Origin: Roseicella aerolata
GTDB taxonomy: Bacteria; Pseudomonadota; Alphaproteobacteria; Acetobacterales; Acetobacteraceae
DNA: 64,000 nt
Direction of reading: 5' to 3'
Assembly (NCBI RefSeq): GCF_020523605.1
Contig: NZ_JAJAQI010000011.1
Location: 62,001 to 126,000, forward strand
Shown here: in pieces, positions 17,296 to 26,742 of the stretch
Layout of the letters: each line of letters opens with the position of its first letter
Numbering within the stretch: position 1 is the stretch's first letter
Program-made: the position numbers and the translations under genes
The notes under the pieces: model-generated
What the model was told of the DNA's origin: nothing
Seen by the model: only the letters and a program-made list of their open reading frames with translations
The model's database searches: none

Positions 17296-18246
17296 CTACC
17301 GGAACAGCAGCGAGGACAGCTTGCGCCGCCCCGCCTTCGCCGCCGCGTCCTCGAAGCCCCAGGCCTCGAAGAATTTCAGCAGCTGCTTGCGCGCCGCCTC
17401 GTCGTTCCAGGCGCGGTCGCGACGGATCGCCTCCAGCAGCGCATCCACCGCCGCCTCCCGGTCGCCGGCGGCGTTCAGCGCGACCGCCAGGTCGATCCGC
17501 GCCTGATGGTCATCCGGGTCGGCGGCCAGGCGCTGCTCGAACTCCGCCAGCTTGGCGCGGGCCTTGCGGCCCTCGGCCGCCAGTTCCAGCGCGGAGCGGA
17601 CCGAGGCGATCTCGGCATGGTCCTTGAGCTTCGCCGGCACGGCGGAGAGCACCTGCAGCGCCTGGTCCTCCTGGCCCAGCGCCATGAGGCAGCGGGCGAC
17701 GCCGGCGAAGGCCTCCGGGTTCTCCGGCTCCTGCTGGGCGAGGGCGCCGAAGAGCTGCAGCGCGTCCTGGTGGTCGCCTTCCTCGAGCGCCTGCTTGGCC
17801 TCGGCCAGCAGGTCGGCGGTCGGCATCTGGCCGCCAGCCGCCTTCAGCAGGCCCTCGATGAATTTCTTCACCTCGCCCTCGGGCAGGGCGCCCTGGAAAA
17901 GGTCGAGGATCTGGCCCTGCCAGAAGGCGACGACCGTCGGCACGCTCTGCAGCGGCAGGCCCATCTGGGTGAGCTGCTGCACCAGGCCGCGGTTCTTGTC
18001 GATGTCGATCTTGACCAGGCGCACCCGGCCGCCGGCGGCGCGCACCACCTTCTCCAGCGTGGGCGTCAGCGTCTTGCAGGGACCGCACCAGGTGGCCCAG
18101 AAATCGACCAGGACGGGCACCTCGCGCGAGGCGTTCACCACATCCTGCATGAAGGTCTTCTGGTCGCCGTCCTTGATCGGATCGGGGCCGCCGGCCGCGG
18201 CGGCGGGGCCAGGCCCCTGGCGGTTCGGGTCGAAGATGACGTCCAT
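17296..18246 (-). CDS. cnoX: Thioredoxin-TPR co-chaperone CnoX (YbbN)
   Basis: A 316-residue fusion of a thioredoxin domain (about 40-145) with a TPR-type C-terminal half, as in CnoX, which holds oxidatively damaged clients for GroEL or DnaK. The redox motif is WCGPCK, with both cysteines, unlike E. coli CnoX, which has SXXC; so this one may also act as a reductase, as reported for Caulobacter. The cis-proline motif QSVPTVVAF is present. The preferred start is [10 protein letters not shown] at 18246. Longer frames run into the divergent region. It is the first gene of a unit with lonD and trm112. Confidence 0.9.
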   Translation of the reverse strand: MDVIFDPNRQGPGPAAAAGGPDPIKDGDQKTFMQDVVNASREVPVLVDFWATWCGPCKTLTPTLEKVVRAAGGRVRLVKIDIDKNRGLVQQLTQMGLPLQSVPTVVAFWQGQILDLFQGALPEGEVKKFIEGLLKAAGGQMPTADLLAEAKQALEEGDHQDALQLFGALAQQEPENPEAFAGVARCLMALGQEDQALQVLSAVPAKLKDHAEIASVRSALELAAEGRKARAKLAEFEQRLAADPDDHQARIDLAVALNAAGDREAAVDALLEAIRRDRAWNDEAARKQLLKFFEAWGFEDAAAKAGRRKLSSLLFR

Positions 18247-18434
18247 GGCGGCAGTTCCTCGGGTCTTGGGTCTTACATGCCCCCACATCGCGCGGGGACA
18301 ATGGGGCATCGGCCATCCGGCGGCCGGGCACGGCCCGCACCGCCTGGCCGGATCGGGCAGAGACTAGGCCAGAGCCCGCGGGCCGGAAACGCCCGGGGGC
18401 CCGGTGCGGCCGCCGCGGCATGGGCGGCGCGCGG

Positions 18435-18959
18435 TCAGCCGGCCGGCGGCGGGACCTCCAGCAGTTCCGGCGCATGGCCCAGGCTCTCCAGGAAACGCAG
18501 CAGCCCGGCCGGCCGGATGGCCGTGGTCATGCTGTTGACCAGCGGGTGGAAATGGACCCAGCCGTGGTCCCGCAGCAGCCCGGCATCCAGCACGATGCGC
18601 ACCGAACCGGGCGGCGCGTTGACCATGCCGAAGGGCGTGACCGAGCCCGGCTCCACCCCCAGCAGCGCGCGCAGGTCCTCGGCCGGCGCCATCTCCACCC
18701 GGCCGGCCCCGGCGGCGCGGGCGAGGGCATTGACCGAGACCTGCCGGTCCTCCTCCAGCACCGCCAGCAGATGCGGCCCCGGCCCGCGCTTCGCCGGCCG
18801 CAGGAACAGGTTCTTGCTGTGCCCGCCGGGGAGGCTGCCGCGCAGCGCGCGGCTCTCCGCCACGGTGAAGACCGGCGGATGGGTGGTGGTGCGCGTCTCG
18901 AGGCCAAGCGCCTCGAGCCGGGCGAGGAGGCCTTCCGGGGATTCGGGCATGCGGGGCAT
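18435..18959 (-). CDS. Prolyl-tRNA synthetase-associated editing domain protein (YbaK/ProX type)
   Basis: A 174-residue stand-alone deacylase of the INS/YbaK superfamily that hydrolyses mischarged tRNA, probably Ala-tRNAPro or similar. Features: the opening helix LLARLEALGLETRTTTHPPV, GGHSKNLFLRP with the conserved KNLFL motif, and GVEPGSVTPFGMVN, the ProX/PrdX signature, then a HFHPLVN stretch. Start choice is between two ATGs three codons apart (18959 and 18950); neither has a strong ribosome binding site. It is divergent to the Bug receptor gene. The exact mischarged substrate cannot be read from the sequence. Confidence 0.88.
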   Translation of the reverse strand: MPRMPESPEGLLARLEALGLETRTTTHPPVFTVAESRALRGSLPGGHSKNLFLRPAKRGPGPHLLAVLEEDRQVSVNALARAAGAGRVEMAPAEDLRALLGVEPGSVTPFGMVNAPPGSVRIVLDAGLLRDHGWVHFHPLVNSMTTAIRPAGLLRFLESLGHAPELLEVPPPAG

Positions 18960-19109
18960 TCCGTTGGCGGGGGTGGCTGTCTTGCCCCTGGCCGCCGCGC
19001 GCGCAAGCCGTCCCGGGCAAGGATGAAGCGGCCGGGCGGTCGGCTGGCCTGGATCATGTTGCCCGGCATAGGTCCTGACCCGCAGCCGCAATCGGCGGCT
19101 GAGGCCGCG

Positions 19110-19192
19110 AAGACGTCCCGCGGCCCATGCCGCGCAGCCAAGCCGTCGGAGGCGGCACCTGAGGCCGCGCAAATGCGCTGGCATTCATGCGG
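19110..19192 (-). repeat. Dispersed intergenic element, family D, copy 4
   Basis: Reading on the minus strand from 19192, an imperfect hairpin with a CAGC loop (ATGC and GCAT arms) is followed by GGCCTCAGGTGCCGCC and a core at 19144-19119. That core closely matches the GGCTTGGCTGCGCGGCA and GGCCGCGG blocks of the copy at 51111-51236. It lies in the divergent gap between the tRNA-editing gene and the Bug receptor gene, so it is not behind a stop codon. Confidence 0.5.
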
Positions 19193-19546
19193 AACAGGAT
19201 AGGAGGAGGGCAGGCCGGATGGCCCGCCGCACGCGATCGCGCATCGCCCCCATGCGGAGATGCCGGCGCGGAGAGGGCGGAGGCGGAGCCGGCGGCCTTG
19301 TTGCCATGCATCGCAGGCGTGGCGACACCACGGGCCATCGCGGCGCCCAGGAACCATTGCCGTGACACGGCGTCATGCCCTCGGCCCGCCCGCCGCCGCC
19401 CGGGGTCATGCGGCCGGCGCGGAGCTGGCGGCCGGCAGCCGCCCGCGCCGTGCCTCGACGCCGGAAGGAAGCGGGCCTACAGCCCCAGCCCCGCGCGCCG
19501 GGCCGCAACCCGGCGCCAGAACCAAGTTCCGCCGGAGACCAGAGCC

Positions 19547-20521
19547 ATGCGCCGCCGCGCCCTTCTCGGCCTTGCCGCCGCCAGCCTCGCCTCGCCCGCC
19601 TTCGCCCAGGGGAATGCGGCCTGGCCGACCCAGCCGTTCCGCATCGTCGTGCCTTTCGCCGCCGGCGGCCCCACCGACATCCCCGCGCGGCTGCTGGCGG
19701 AGGAGCTGGGGAAGGTGCTGCCGCAGCGGCCGGTGGTGGACAACCGCACCGGCGCCGGCGTGGTGGTCGGCACCGATCTGGTGGCGAAGGCCGCCAAGGA
19801 CGGCCACACCGTCCTCTACACCACCGTCGCGCATTCCGCGCTGCGCGCCCTCTTCGCCCGGCTGCCCTTCGACCCGCTGGCCGATCTGGAGCCGGTCGCG
19901 CTGGTTGGTGTGATTCCCATGGTGCTGATGGCCAACAAGGACCTGCCGGTGAAGAACCTGCAGGAGCTGATCGCGCTCTACCGCGCCAATCCGGGCAAGT
20001 ACGACTACGGCAGCGCCGGCAACGGCTCCGCCCTGCATCTCGCGGCCGAGCTGTTCCTGCGGGAGGCCGGCGGCCTGAAGGTCACGCACGTGCCTTATCG
20101 CGGCTCCGCCGCCGCCATGCCGGACCTGCTGAACGGCACCACCGCGATGATGCTGGACGTGGCGAACAACACCCTGCCCTATGTCCAGCGCGGCGATGTG
20201 AAGGGTCTCGCCGTCAGCTCGCAGCAGCGGATCCCGCAACTGCCGGAGGTGCCGACCTTCGCCGAGGCCGGGCTGCCGGGCTACGAGGCCTATACCTGGC
20301 ACATGGTGATGGTGCCGCGCGGCACGCCGGAGCCGATCATCCGCGCGATCAACGCCGCCATCAACGGCGTGCTCGCCAAGCCCGATGTGCAGAAGCGGCT
20401 GGAGGAGCTGGCCCTGCAGGTGCGCGCCGACAGCACGCCGGAAAGCGCGGGGCAGTGGCTGCAGGCCGAGACGGCAAAGTGGGAGCCGATCATCCGCGCG
20501 GCCGGCATCAAGCCGGACTGA
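19547..20521 (+). CDS. Bug-family tripartite tricarboxylate transporter substrate-binding protein
   Basis: A 324-residue periplasmic solute receptor (Bug/TctC). A signal peptide (LLGLAAASLASPAFAQ) is followed by the Bug landmarks FRIVVPFAAGGPTDIPAR, PVVDNRTGAGVVVGT, KDGHTVLYTT, HVPYRGSAAAMPDL and WHMVMVPRGTPEP. These proteins bind carboxylates or other small acids and deliver them to TctAB. No TctA or TctB gene is present in the window, as is normal for the large orphan Bug sets in Burkholderiales and Acetobacteraceae. The ligand cannot be predicted. The ATG follows GGAGACC. It is the first of six such genes in the window. Confidence 0.9.
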   Translation: MRRRALLGLAAASLASPAFAQGNAAWPTQPFRIVVPFAAGGPTDIPARLLAEELGKVLPQRPVVDNRTGAGVVVGTDLVAKAAKDGHTVLYTTVAHSALRALFARLPFDPLADLEPVALVGVIPMVLMANKDLPVKNLQELIALYRANPGKYDYGSAGNGSALHLAAELFLREAGGLKVTHVPYRGSAAAMPDLLNGTTAMMLDVANNTLPYVQRGDVKGLAVSSQQRIPQLPEVPTFAEAGLPGYEAYTWHMVMVPRGTPEPIIRAINAAINGVLAKPDVQKRLEELALQVRADSTPESAGQWLQAETAKWEPIIRAAGIKPD

Positions 20522-20587
20522 GCAGCCGCGCGACCTGGGATCAGGTCAGGGCGGGCGGCCCATCCCCGGGCGCCTTTGCCCGACCTG

Positions 20588-20698
20588 GAGCGGATCGCGG
20601 ATGGGCATGAACGGGGCCCCCTCACGCGGAAGCGGAACCCGGCCCGACAAGGAATAACCGGCAGCGGATCTGCGTTCGGCCCCGGACGCAATCCGCCG
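20588..20698 (+). repeat. Composite palindromic repeat (B then A), copy 2, degenerate
   Basis: Module B (about 20588-20637) retains GAGCGGATCGCGGATGGGC, TGAACG and a closing AGCGGAAC in the order of the intact copy. Module A (20664-20696) is a hairpin: GCGGAT, bulged C, TGCGTTCGG, loop, CCGGACGCA, ATCCGC. It lies between the Bug gene and the glycanase gene, which are transcribed in the same direction. The remaining part of the 570-bp gap (20699-21091) holds no gene; its last 200 bases are unusually AT-rich and include promoter-like sequence. Confidence 0.55.
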
Positions 20699-21001
20699 TG
20701 GCGGGAAAGCGCCGGGCCCGTGCCGACCCGGCCCCCGGCGGAGCCTGGCTTGGAACCGCACATCATTCTGCCCATGCGGGGAGCGACGATGCGCGAGGCG
20801 GCCTGCCCAGGCAGGCCATGCCGGCCCTGCAGGGGTCGCGGCGCGTGACGCCGTGCAGGATGTGGACCGGCTTCGGCTCGCGACATGCCGTCGCAGCCAT
20901 CCGGCGCTCTCCCTTTCTTTCTTCACAATGGCATCAAGGTGGAAAAGTAGCGCCAAAAATCGCGTGAAGGTTGTTGAGTTCGCGACCCACGCAACGCGAT
21001 G

Positions 21002-21018
21002 GTTGTGTCAGGCACAAC
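21002..21018 (+). promoter_or_regulatory. Inverted repeat in the AT-rich leader of the RTX/GH16 glycanase
   Basis: GTTGTG (21002-21007) and CACAAC (21013-21018) form a perfect 6-bp inverted repeat around 5 bases, 74 bp before the ATG. It lies at the end of a stretch (20905-21020) that is much more AT-rich than its surroundings. It is a plausible operator, but no regulator can be named and the arms are short. Confidence 0.35.
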
Positions 21019-21091
21019 ATCGGGTTGCGCCCAGGGCGGCCCTCTTCCGCAGAGGCCGTTTACCAGAACGAAGCCGGACTGCGGAGCAATC

Positions 21092-23020
21092 ATGACCGTG
21101 ATGAATGCGCTCTCGGTGCCGCTGGCCTTCTCGGCCAGCCCCACCCGCTGGTTCTCGTCCACGACCGCGAATGCCCTCCTCCTGGGCACGGCGGGGCCGG
21201 ATTCGCTCTCCGCCTCGGGCGCGAATTCCACGCTGATCGGCGGCGCCGGGGACGATACCTACACGCTCTGGACCAATTCCAGCCTGATCATCGAGGAGGC
21301 TGGCGGCGGGATCGACACGCTGGTCAGCTACAGCCTGCGCCCGGTCTGGTTCGCGCATCTGGAGAACATGGAGGTCCGGTCGAACAACGCGGCCGCCCGC
21401 GGGAACGAGCTCGACAACATCATCATCGGCGGCAGCGGCGCGCAGACGCTGAGCGGCGGCTTCGGCAACGATGTGCTGACGGGCGGCGCCGGGGCCGACC
21501 TCTTCGTCATCCGCAAGGGCGAAGGCAGCGATGTCATCACCGATTTCACGCCCGACACCGACCGGCTTCGGCTGGAGGCCTATGGCATCCACAGCTTCGC
21601 CGCGTTCCAGGCGGCCATGACCCAGGCGGGCAGCGACACCATCGTCAATCTCGGTGACGGCGAGGTTCTGGTGCTGCGCAACCTCGCCGCCTCGGCCCTG
21701 ACGGCCGGCGATGTCATGCTGCCAATCGATCCTTCCATGCCCGGGATGCGGCTGACCTTCAACGAGGAATTCGACGGCTTCAGCGCCTCCGCCACCGGGT
21801 CCGGCACCGTCTGGAAGACCACCTACAAGATCAACGACCAGCTGCGGACGCTCAGCAGCAACAAGGAGGCGCAGTACTATTCCGACTCCTCGGTCGGGGT
21901 GAACCCCTTCAGCCTGCAGGACGGCATCCTGACCATCACCGCCGCGCCGGGCAGCAACCCGCTGAACCTGCCCTACAACTCGGGCGCCATCACCACCGCG
22001 AAGTCCTTCGGCCAGCAATACGGCTATTTCGAGGTGCGGGCCCAGCTGCCGGCCGGCCAGGGCTTCTGGCCCGCCTTCTGGCTGCTGCCCACGACCGGCG
22101 CCTGGCCGCCCGAGATCGACATCTTCGAGGTGCTGGGCCATGACACGGGCACGATCCATACCTCGCTCCACAGCACGGTCGTCCCGAAATCGACGCTCGG
22201 CACCGCGGTCTTCACCGATGTCTCGGCCGGCTTCCACACCTACGGGCTGGACTGGCAGGCCGACAAGATCCGCTGGTACTTCGACGGCACCCTGATCTCC
22301 GAGGCGACGACGCCCTCCGACATGCGGCAGCCGATGTACATGCTGCTGAACCTCGCGGTGGGCGATGCCGGAAGCTGGCCGGGCCAGTACGATCCCGGCA
22401 TGCCGACCGGCCGGATGCTGATCGACTATGTCCGGGTCTGGCAGACCGGCAGCGGGGCCACGCTCGGCTCCTGGGTCCTCGGCCCGGATGACGTCGCCGG
22501 CTTCGGCGGCACCTATACCCTGAAGGCGGATGGCACCGGCGCCACCTACAATTTCAGCAAGTCGATGATCGCGCTGCGCATGGACAGCACGGCCTTCGCC
22601 ACCAGCCTGGTCCATACCTTCACCGGCACCATGCTGGGTGACGTGGTCATCGGCGGATCGGCGCAGGTCAATGGCAGCCTGGGCCAGGGCGACGACATCT
22701 TCTACTTCGGCCCGGGCCTGTCCCGCGTGAACGGCAATGCCGGGAACGACACCTTCGTCTTCACCGCCGGCCAGATCGGCAAGAGCGCGATGATCCTCGA
22801 CTTCCGGGCCGATCTGTCCGATGGCGGCGAGCACGACCTGCTGCGCTTCGAAGGCTTCTCGGCCGCCGCACGGCTGGACTATGCCGGCACCTCGGCCAGC
22901 AACCCGACCTACCAGTACTACAAGGTGGTGGACGGGGCCTATGTCTCGCCCGTGATCACCGTGGTGGTGGTCAACACGACGGCGCCGCTCTCCACCCTGG
23001 ACTACGTCTTCGCGAATTGA
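21092..23020 (+). CDS. Secreted RTX-repeat GH16 beta-glycanase, ExsH-like
   Basis: A 642-residue protein with three blocks. Residues 1-235 carry calcium-binding nonapeptide repeats (LIGGAGDDTY near 49, LSGGFGNDVL and LTGGAGADLF near 125). Residues about 245-475 are a GH16 jelly-roll with EIDIFE (Glu341, Asp343, Glu346), the ExDxxE form of the beta-bulge subgroup. The C-terminal block has further GGD/GND repeats (GNAGNDTFVF). There is no Sec signal; RTX proteins leave by a type I secretion system, and none is encoded here. The layout is like Sinorhizobium ExsH, which trims succinoglycan. The ATG at 21092 gives a natural N-terminus; a longer frame exists. A substrate of exopolysaccharide type is inferred. 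Confidence 0.87.
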   Translation: MTVMNALSVPLAFSASPTRWFSSTTANALLLGTAGPDSLSASGANSTLIGGAGDDTYTLWTNSSLIIEEAGGGIDTLVSYSLRPVWFAHLENMEVRSNNAAARGNELDNIIIGGSGAQTLSGGFGNDVLTGGAGADLFVIRKGEGSDVITDFTPDTDRLRLEAYGIHSFAAFQAAMTQAGSDTIVNLGDGEVLVLRNLAASALTAGDVMLPIDPSMPGMRLTFNEEFDGFSASATGSGTVWKTTYKINDQLRTLSSNKEAQYYSDSSVGVNPFSLQDGILTITAAPGSNPLNLPYNSGAITTAKSFGQQYGYFEVRAQLPAGQGFWPAFWLLPTTGAWPPEIDIFEVLGHDTGTIHTSLHSTVVPKSTLGTAVFTDVSAGFHTYGLDWQADKIRWYFDGTLISEATTPSDMRQPMYMLLNLAVGDAGSWPGQYDPGMPTGRMLIDYVRVWQTGSGATLGSWVLGPDDVAGFGGTYTLKADGTGATYNFSKSMIALRMDSTAFATSLVHTFTGTMLGDVVIGGSAQVNGSLGQGDDIFYFGPGLSRVNGNAGNDTFVFTAGQIGKSAMILDFRADLSDGGEHDLLRFEGFSAAARLDYAGTSASNPTYQYYKVVDGAYVSPVITVVVVNTTAPLSTLDYVFAN

Positions 23021-23291
23021 GGTCCGGCGCGACGCTCCGGCGGCGGGATCACGCGCGCTGTCATGGTCGTGCCGCCGGCACGCGCGGCCATCCCGCCTGC
23101 GGGCCGGATGGCACCGTCGCCGCTGCGGCTGCCGTTGTCCCAACATGCCCGTGAGCAACCAATACCTCCCGCCGTATCACCACTGCGGCGCCATGTTCTC
23201 GTCGGATTCCTGGCCTTGAACTGTGCGGGAAAAGACGCCGGAGCATGTCCGGCTCACGCGGCGAAATTCACGGGACAGGAGAGAATTAGCG

Positions 23292-24353
23292 ATGAAGATC
23301 GCGCAGATCGCGCCCTTGGCTGAGGCCGTGCCGCCCAAACTCTATGGTGGAACGGAACGCGTTGTTTCCTACCTGACGGAGGAGCTGGTCGCGCTCGGCC
23401 ATGACGTCACGCTGTTCGCCAGCGGCGATTCCATCACCGCCGCGACGCTGGCGCCGATGTGCCGGCAGGCGCTGCGCCTGGACAAGAGCATCGGCGACGG
23501 CAACGCACCGGTTTTCCTGATGCTGGAACGGGTGCTGCGGCGCGCGCATGAATTCGACATCCTGCATTTCCACCTCGACTACATGCCGTTCTCGCTGTTC
23601 ACCCGGCAGCCCACGCCGCATGTGACGACGCTGCACGGCCGGCTGGACCTGCCCGAGATCTGGGACCATTACGAACTCCACTCGCAGGTGCCGCTGATCT
23701 CCATTTCGGACAGCCAGCGCCGGCCGATGGCCTGGGCAAACTGGGCGCGGACCATCCATCACGGCCTGCCGGAGAACCTGTTCCGCCCGGTGGCGGGCGC
23801 GAAGCCCGGCTACCTTGCCTTCCTCGGCCGCATCTCGCCGGAGAAGCGGGTGGACCGCGCCATCGAGATCGCCGGCCGCGCCGGCATGAAGCTGAAGATC
23901 GCGGCCAAGGTGGACCGGGCCGACCGGGACTACTTCGAGCAGCGGATCGAGCCGCTGCTGAAGCTGCCGCATGTCGAGTATATCGGCGAGATCGCCGACC
24001 ACCAGAAGGCGGAGTTCCTGTCGGGCGCGCATGCCCTGCTCTTCCCGATCGACTGGCCGGAGCCCTTCGGGCTGGTGATGATCGAGGCCATGGCCTGCGG
24101 CGTGCCCGTCATCGCCTTCAACCATGGCTCGGTGTCGGAGGTGATGGAGGACGGCGTGACCGGCTTCATCGTGGATGGGATGGAGGCGGCCGTCGCCGCG
24201 GTGGACCGGCTGCCGCTGCTGTCGCGGGAGGTGGTGCGCCGCCGCTTCGAGGCGCGTTTCACGGCGCGGCGCATGGCGGAGGATCATGTCGCGCTCTATG
24301 AGCGGCTGGTCCGCGCGGCGCATCCCCGCATGCAGGCGATCGCCGCGGAGTAG
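23292..24353 (+). CDS. Glycosyltransferase family 4 protein
   Basis: A 353-residue GT-B fold enzyme. The N-terminal domain starts IAQIAPLAEAVPPKLYGGTE, with the glycine-rich loop that binds acceptor or donor, and HFHLDYMPF. The C-terminal GT1-type domain has LGRISPEKRVDRAIEIA and the EX7E signature EPFGLVMIEAMACGVPVIAF. The first ribosome binding site candidate, AGGAG, is 9-13 bases before the ATG. Together with the glycanase upstream and the debranching enzyme downstream it suggests polysaccharide or glycogen-related metabolism. The sugar donor is not predictable. Its 3' end faces the debranching gene. Confidence 0.9.
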   Translation: MKIAQIAPLAEAVPPKLYGGTERVVSYLTEELVALGHDVTLFASGDSITAATLAPMCRQALRLDKSIGDGNAPVFLMLERVLRRAHEFDILHFHLDYMPFSLFTRQPTPHVTTLHGRLDLPEIWDHYELHSQVPLISISDSQRRPMAWANWARTIHHGLPENLFRPVAGAKPGYLAFLGRISPEKRVDRAIEIAGRAGMKLKIAAKVDRADRDYFEQRIEPLLKLPHVEYIGEIADHQKAEFLSGAHALLFPIDWPEPFGLVMIEAMACGVPVIAFNHGSVSEVMEDGVTGFIVDGMEAAVAAVDRLPLLSREVVRRRFEARFTARRMAEDHVALYERLVRAAHPRMQAIAAE

Positions 24354-24537
24354 GGCGCGCGCCCGGCCGCAACCGGCCCGGTCCAGGCCCAGGCCGGGTG
24401 GGCTCGGACCCGGGAAGGGCGGCGCCCTTTCCCGGCCATGCCGCCTTCGCGCCGGCCGCGCAGCATGGAACGGCCCGGCCGCCGCTTGCCGGGCCGTGCC
24501 GCGCCCCGGGGCGTTTCCGCCCTGCGGCGGCCTGCCC

Positions 24538-26742
24538 TCAGGCCACCAGCACCGCGCCGATCTCGCCGTGCCGCCCGGGCACGCTCATCGCCACCGAATC
24601 CCCCGGCGCGCGCCGCAGGTCGATGTCGATGCGCGCGCCGCCGAGCGACAGGCCGCGCAGCAGCACGCAATCCAGCCCCGCCGGCAGCACCGGCCGCTCC
24701 AGCCGCACCAGCTGCGCCGCCGGATCGAAGGAAAGGCCGAGACAGGCGCCGAGCAGGCCGATCGGCGCCGCCGCCGCCCAGGCCTGCGGCGCGCAGGCCA
24801 CCGGATAGGCCGTGGGCCCCTGGCCGCCGCGGCGCGGGAAGCCGCAGAACAGTTCCGGCAGCCGCCGCAGGTCGAGCCTGGCCGCGGCCGCCGCCAGCCC
24901 CTCCAGCAGCCGCGCCGCCGCGGCGCGGTGGCCATAGCGCGCGAGGCCGAGGCCGATCAGCGCCGTGTCGTGCGGCCAGACAGAGCCGTTGTGGTAGGAC
25001 ATCGGGTTGTAGCGGGCCTCGGTCGTCGCCAGGGTCCGGATGCCCCAACCGGAATGGAAGCTGCCGTCCAGCAATTGCCGGGCGACGGAAGCGGCGCGCT
25101 CCGGCGTGGCGAGGCCGCCGAGCAGCACATGCCCGGCATTGGAGGCACGCACCCGGCAGGGCTGCTTGGCGCCATCGAGGGCAAGGGCATAGGTGCCGAG
25201 TTCCTCGCACCAGAAGGCGTCCTCGAAGCGGGCGCGCAGCGCCTCCGCCTTCGTCTCCATCGCCGCCGCCTCCTGCTCCGGCCGGCCGAGCGCGCGGGCG
25301 ATGCGGGCGCCGGCCTGCCAGGCGGCATAGGCATAGGCCTGCACCTCGCAGAGCGCGATCGGGCCCTTGGCCAGCCGGCCATCGGCGTGGGAGACGGAAT
25401 CCCAGCTGTCCTTCCAGCCCTGGTTGGCGAGGCCCGCCTCGGTCATGCGGCCATATTCGACGAAGCCATCGCCGTCGCGGTCGCCATGCCGCTCGATCCA
25501 GCCGAGCGCCGCCTCGATATTCGGCCAGAGCGGGCGGAGCGCCTCCGCATCCCCCGTCCGCTCCAGCCAGGCGCCCGCGAGGGCAACGAAGAGCGGCGTG
25601 GAATCGATGCTGCCGTAGTAGCGGCGGAAGGGCACCTCGCCGAGGATCGCCATCTCGCCGTTGCGCGTCTCGTGCAGGATCTTGCCCGGCTCGGCATCCG
25701 CCGCCGGATCGAAATCACGCGCCTGCATGGCGGCGAGGTGGCGCAGCACGCCGAGGGTGAGGGCGGGATCGAGCCAGAGCGTCAGCCAGGCGGTGATCAG
25801 GGAATCACGGCCGAAGGCGGTGCTGAACCAGGGCACCCCGGCATAGGGGAAGGGCCCCTCCGGCGTCTGAGTGCTGAGCATGGTGAGGTCGGCGCAGGAG
25901 CGCCCGATCATCTCGTTGAAGCCGGTCTCGTTGGTGGCGACATTGGCCACGCGCGCCTGCACCGCGCGGCGGGCGCGGCTGTCCTCCCAAAGGCCGCGCA
26001 GGAAGGCGGCGCGCGCCGGCATGCGCCCGCCATGGTTGGGATCGCAGCGCGCCTCCACCAGCAGGGTCCGCCGCTCGCCGGGTTCCAGCACCAGTTCGAA
26101 GACCGCGCGGTCCGCACTGATGCGGGCGGGGGCGGGATCGAAGCGCAGCCGCGTCTCCCGCCGCAGGCCGTCCAGGCCGGTATAGGCGAGGGTGATGCTG
26201 TCCTGGCCCGCCAGCGGCGGGTGCAGCGTGCCGCGGCGCGCCCGCCGCTCGCCGCGCACCTCGAAGAGATCGGCGAAATCGGAGGCGACATGCAGCGCGA
26301 GGTCGAGCCGCAGCGCCTCCTCCGCATGGCTGCGCACCGTGATCCGCTCGAAGCAGATGCCGTTGCGGAGGAATTTCGAGCGGCGGAGATGCACCCTGTC
26401 CCGCTCGAGCGGGCCGCGCTCCGGCGTGGCGGGCAGATCCGGGTTGGTCAGGTCGCAGGTCAGCACCGCGCCGTCCTCCGAGACGGCGGAACTGAGCAGC
26501 AGCGGCCGCATGCCGGCCAGCGTGAGTTCCAGCCGCGAGAGGTGGCGCGTGTCGCGGTGATAGAGCCCCTCCGGCCCGCCCGGCATGGGCAGGGCATCGC
26601 CGTTGCGGTTCAGCACCGCGAAGGTGTCATCGCCCTTCAGCACGCGCGGCCGCATCTCCTGCAGGGAGATGCTGGCGGTGATGGAGTGCGGATCCACGCC
26701 CTCCCCGTCCGGCGGTGCGAAATTCGGCTGGGGTGCGGACAT
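24538..26742 (-). CDS. Glycogen debranching enzyme-like amylo-alpha-1,6-glucosidase
   Basis: A 734-residue protein with a bacterial/archaeal GDE N-terminal beta domain (about 25-225; note DDTFAVLNRNGD and GLYHRDTRHLSRLEL) and a C-terminal (alpha/alpha)6 glucosidase barrel (PWFSTAFGRDSLITAW near 330, QGWKDSWDSVSHADG near 470, NGSVWPHDTALIGLGL near 585). The FGRD and WKDS motifs are those of the amylo-alpha-1,6-glucosidase family. It is cytoplasmic (no signal). GAGGAG precedes the ATG by 7 bases. Related proteins sit beside trehalose/glycogen genes in many Alphaproteobacteria. Convergent to the GT4 gene with 184 bp between them. Confidence 0.87.
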   Translation of the reverse strand: MSAPQPNFAPPDGEGVDPHSITASISLQEMRPRVLKGDDTFAVLNRNGDALPMPGGPEGLYHRDTRHLSRLELTLAGMRPLLLSSAVSEDGAVLTCDLTNPDLPATPERGPLERDRVHLRRSKFLRNGICFERITVRSHAEEALRLDLALHVASDFADLFEVRGERRARRGTLHPPLAGQDSITLAYTGLDGLRRETRLRFDPAPARISADRAVFELVLEPGERRTLLVEARCDPNHGGRMPARAAFLRGLWEDSRARRAVQARVANVATNETGFNEMIGRSCADLTMLSTQTPEGPFPYAGVPWFSTAFGRDSLITAWLTLWLDPALTLGVLRHLAAMQARDFDPAADAEPGKILHETRNGEMAILGEVPFRRYYGSIDSTPLFVALAGAWLERTGDAEALRPLWPNIEAALGWIERHGDRDGDGFVEYGRMTEAGLANQGWKDSWDSVSHADGRLAKGPIALCEVQAYAYAAWQAGARIARALGRPEQEAAAMETKAEALRARFEDAFWCEELGTYALALDGAKQPCRVRASNAGHVLLGGLATPERAASVARQLLDGSFHSGWGIRTLATTEARYNPMSYHNGSVWPHDTALIGLGLARYGHRAAAARLLEGLAAAAARLDLRRLPELFCGFPRRGGQGPTAYPVACAPQAWAAAAPIGLLGACLGLSFDPAAQLVRLERPVLPAGLDCVLLRGLSLGGARIDIDLRRAPGDSVAMSVPGRHGEIGAVLVA

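Noticed and set aside
23041-23097. CGGCGGGAT and ATCCCGCC pair downstream of the glycanase as a terminator
   Set aside because: The loop is 40 bases, other pairings compete and no T tract follows.
21008-23158. Long minus-strand frame over the glycanase
   Set aside because: It is antisense to the RTX/GH16 gene and has no recognisable features.
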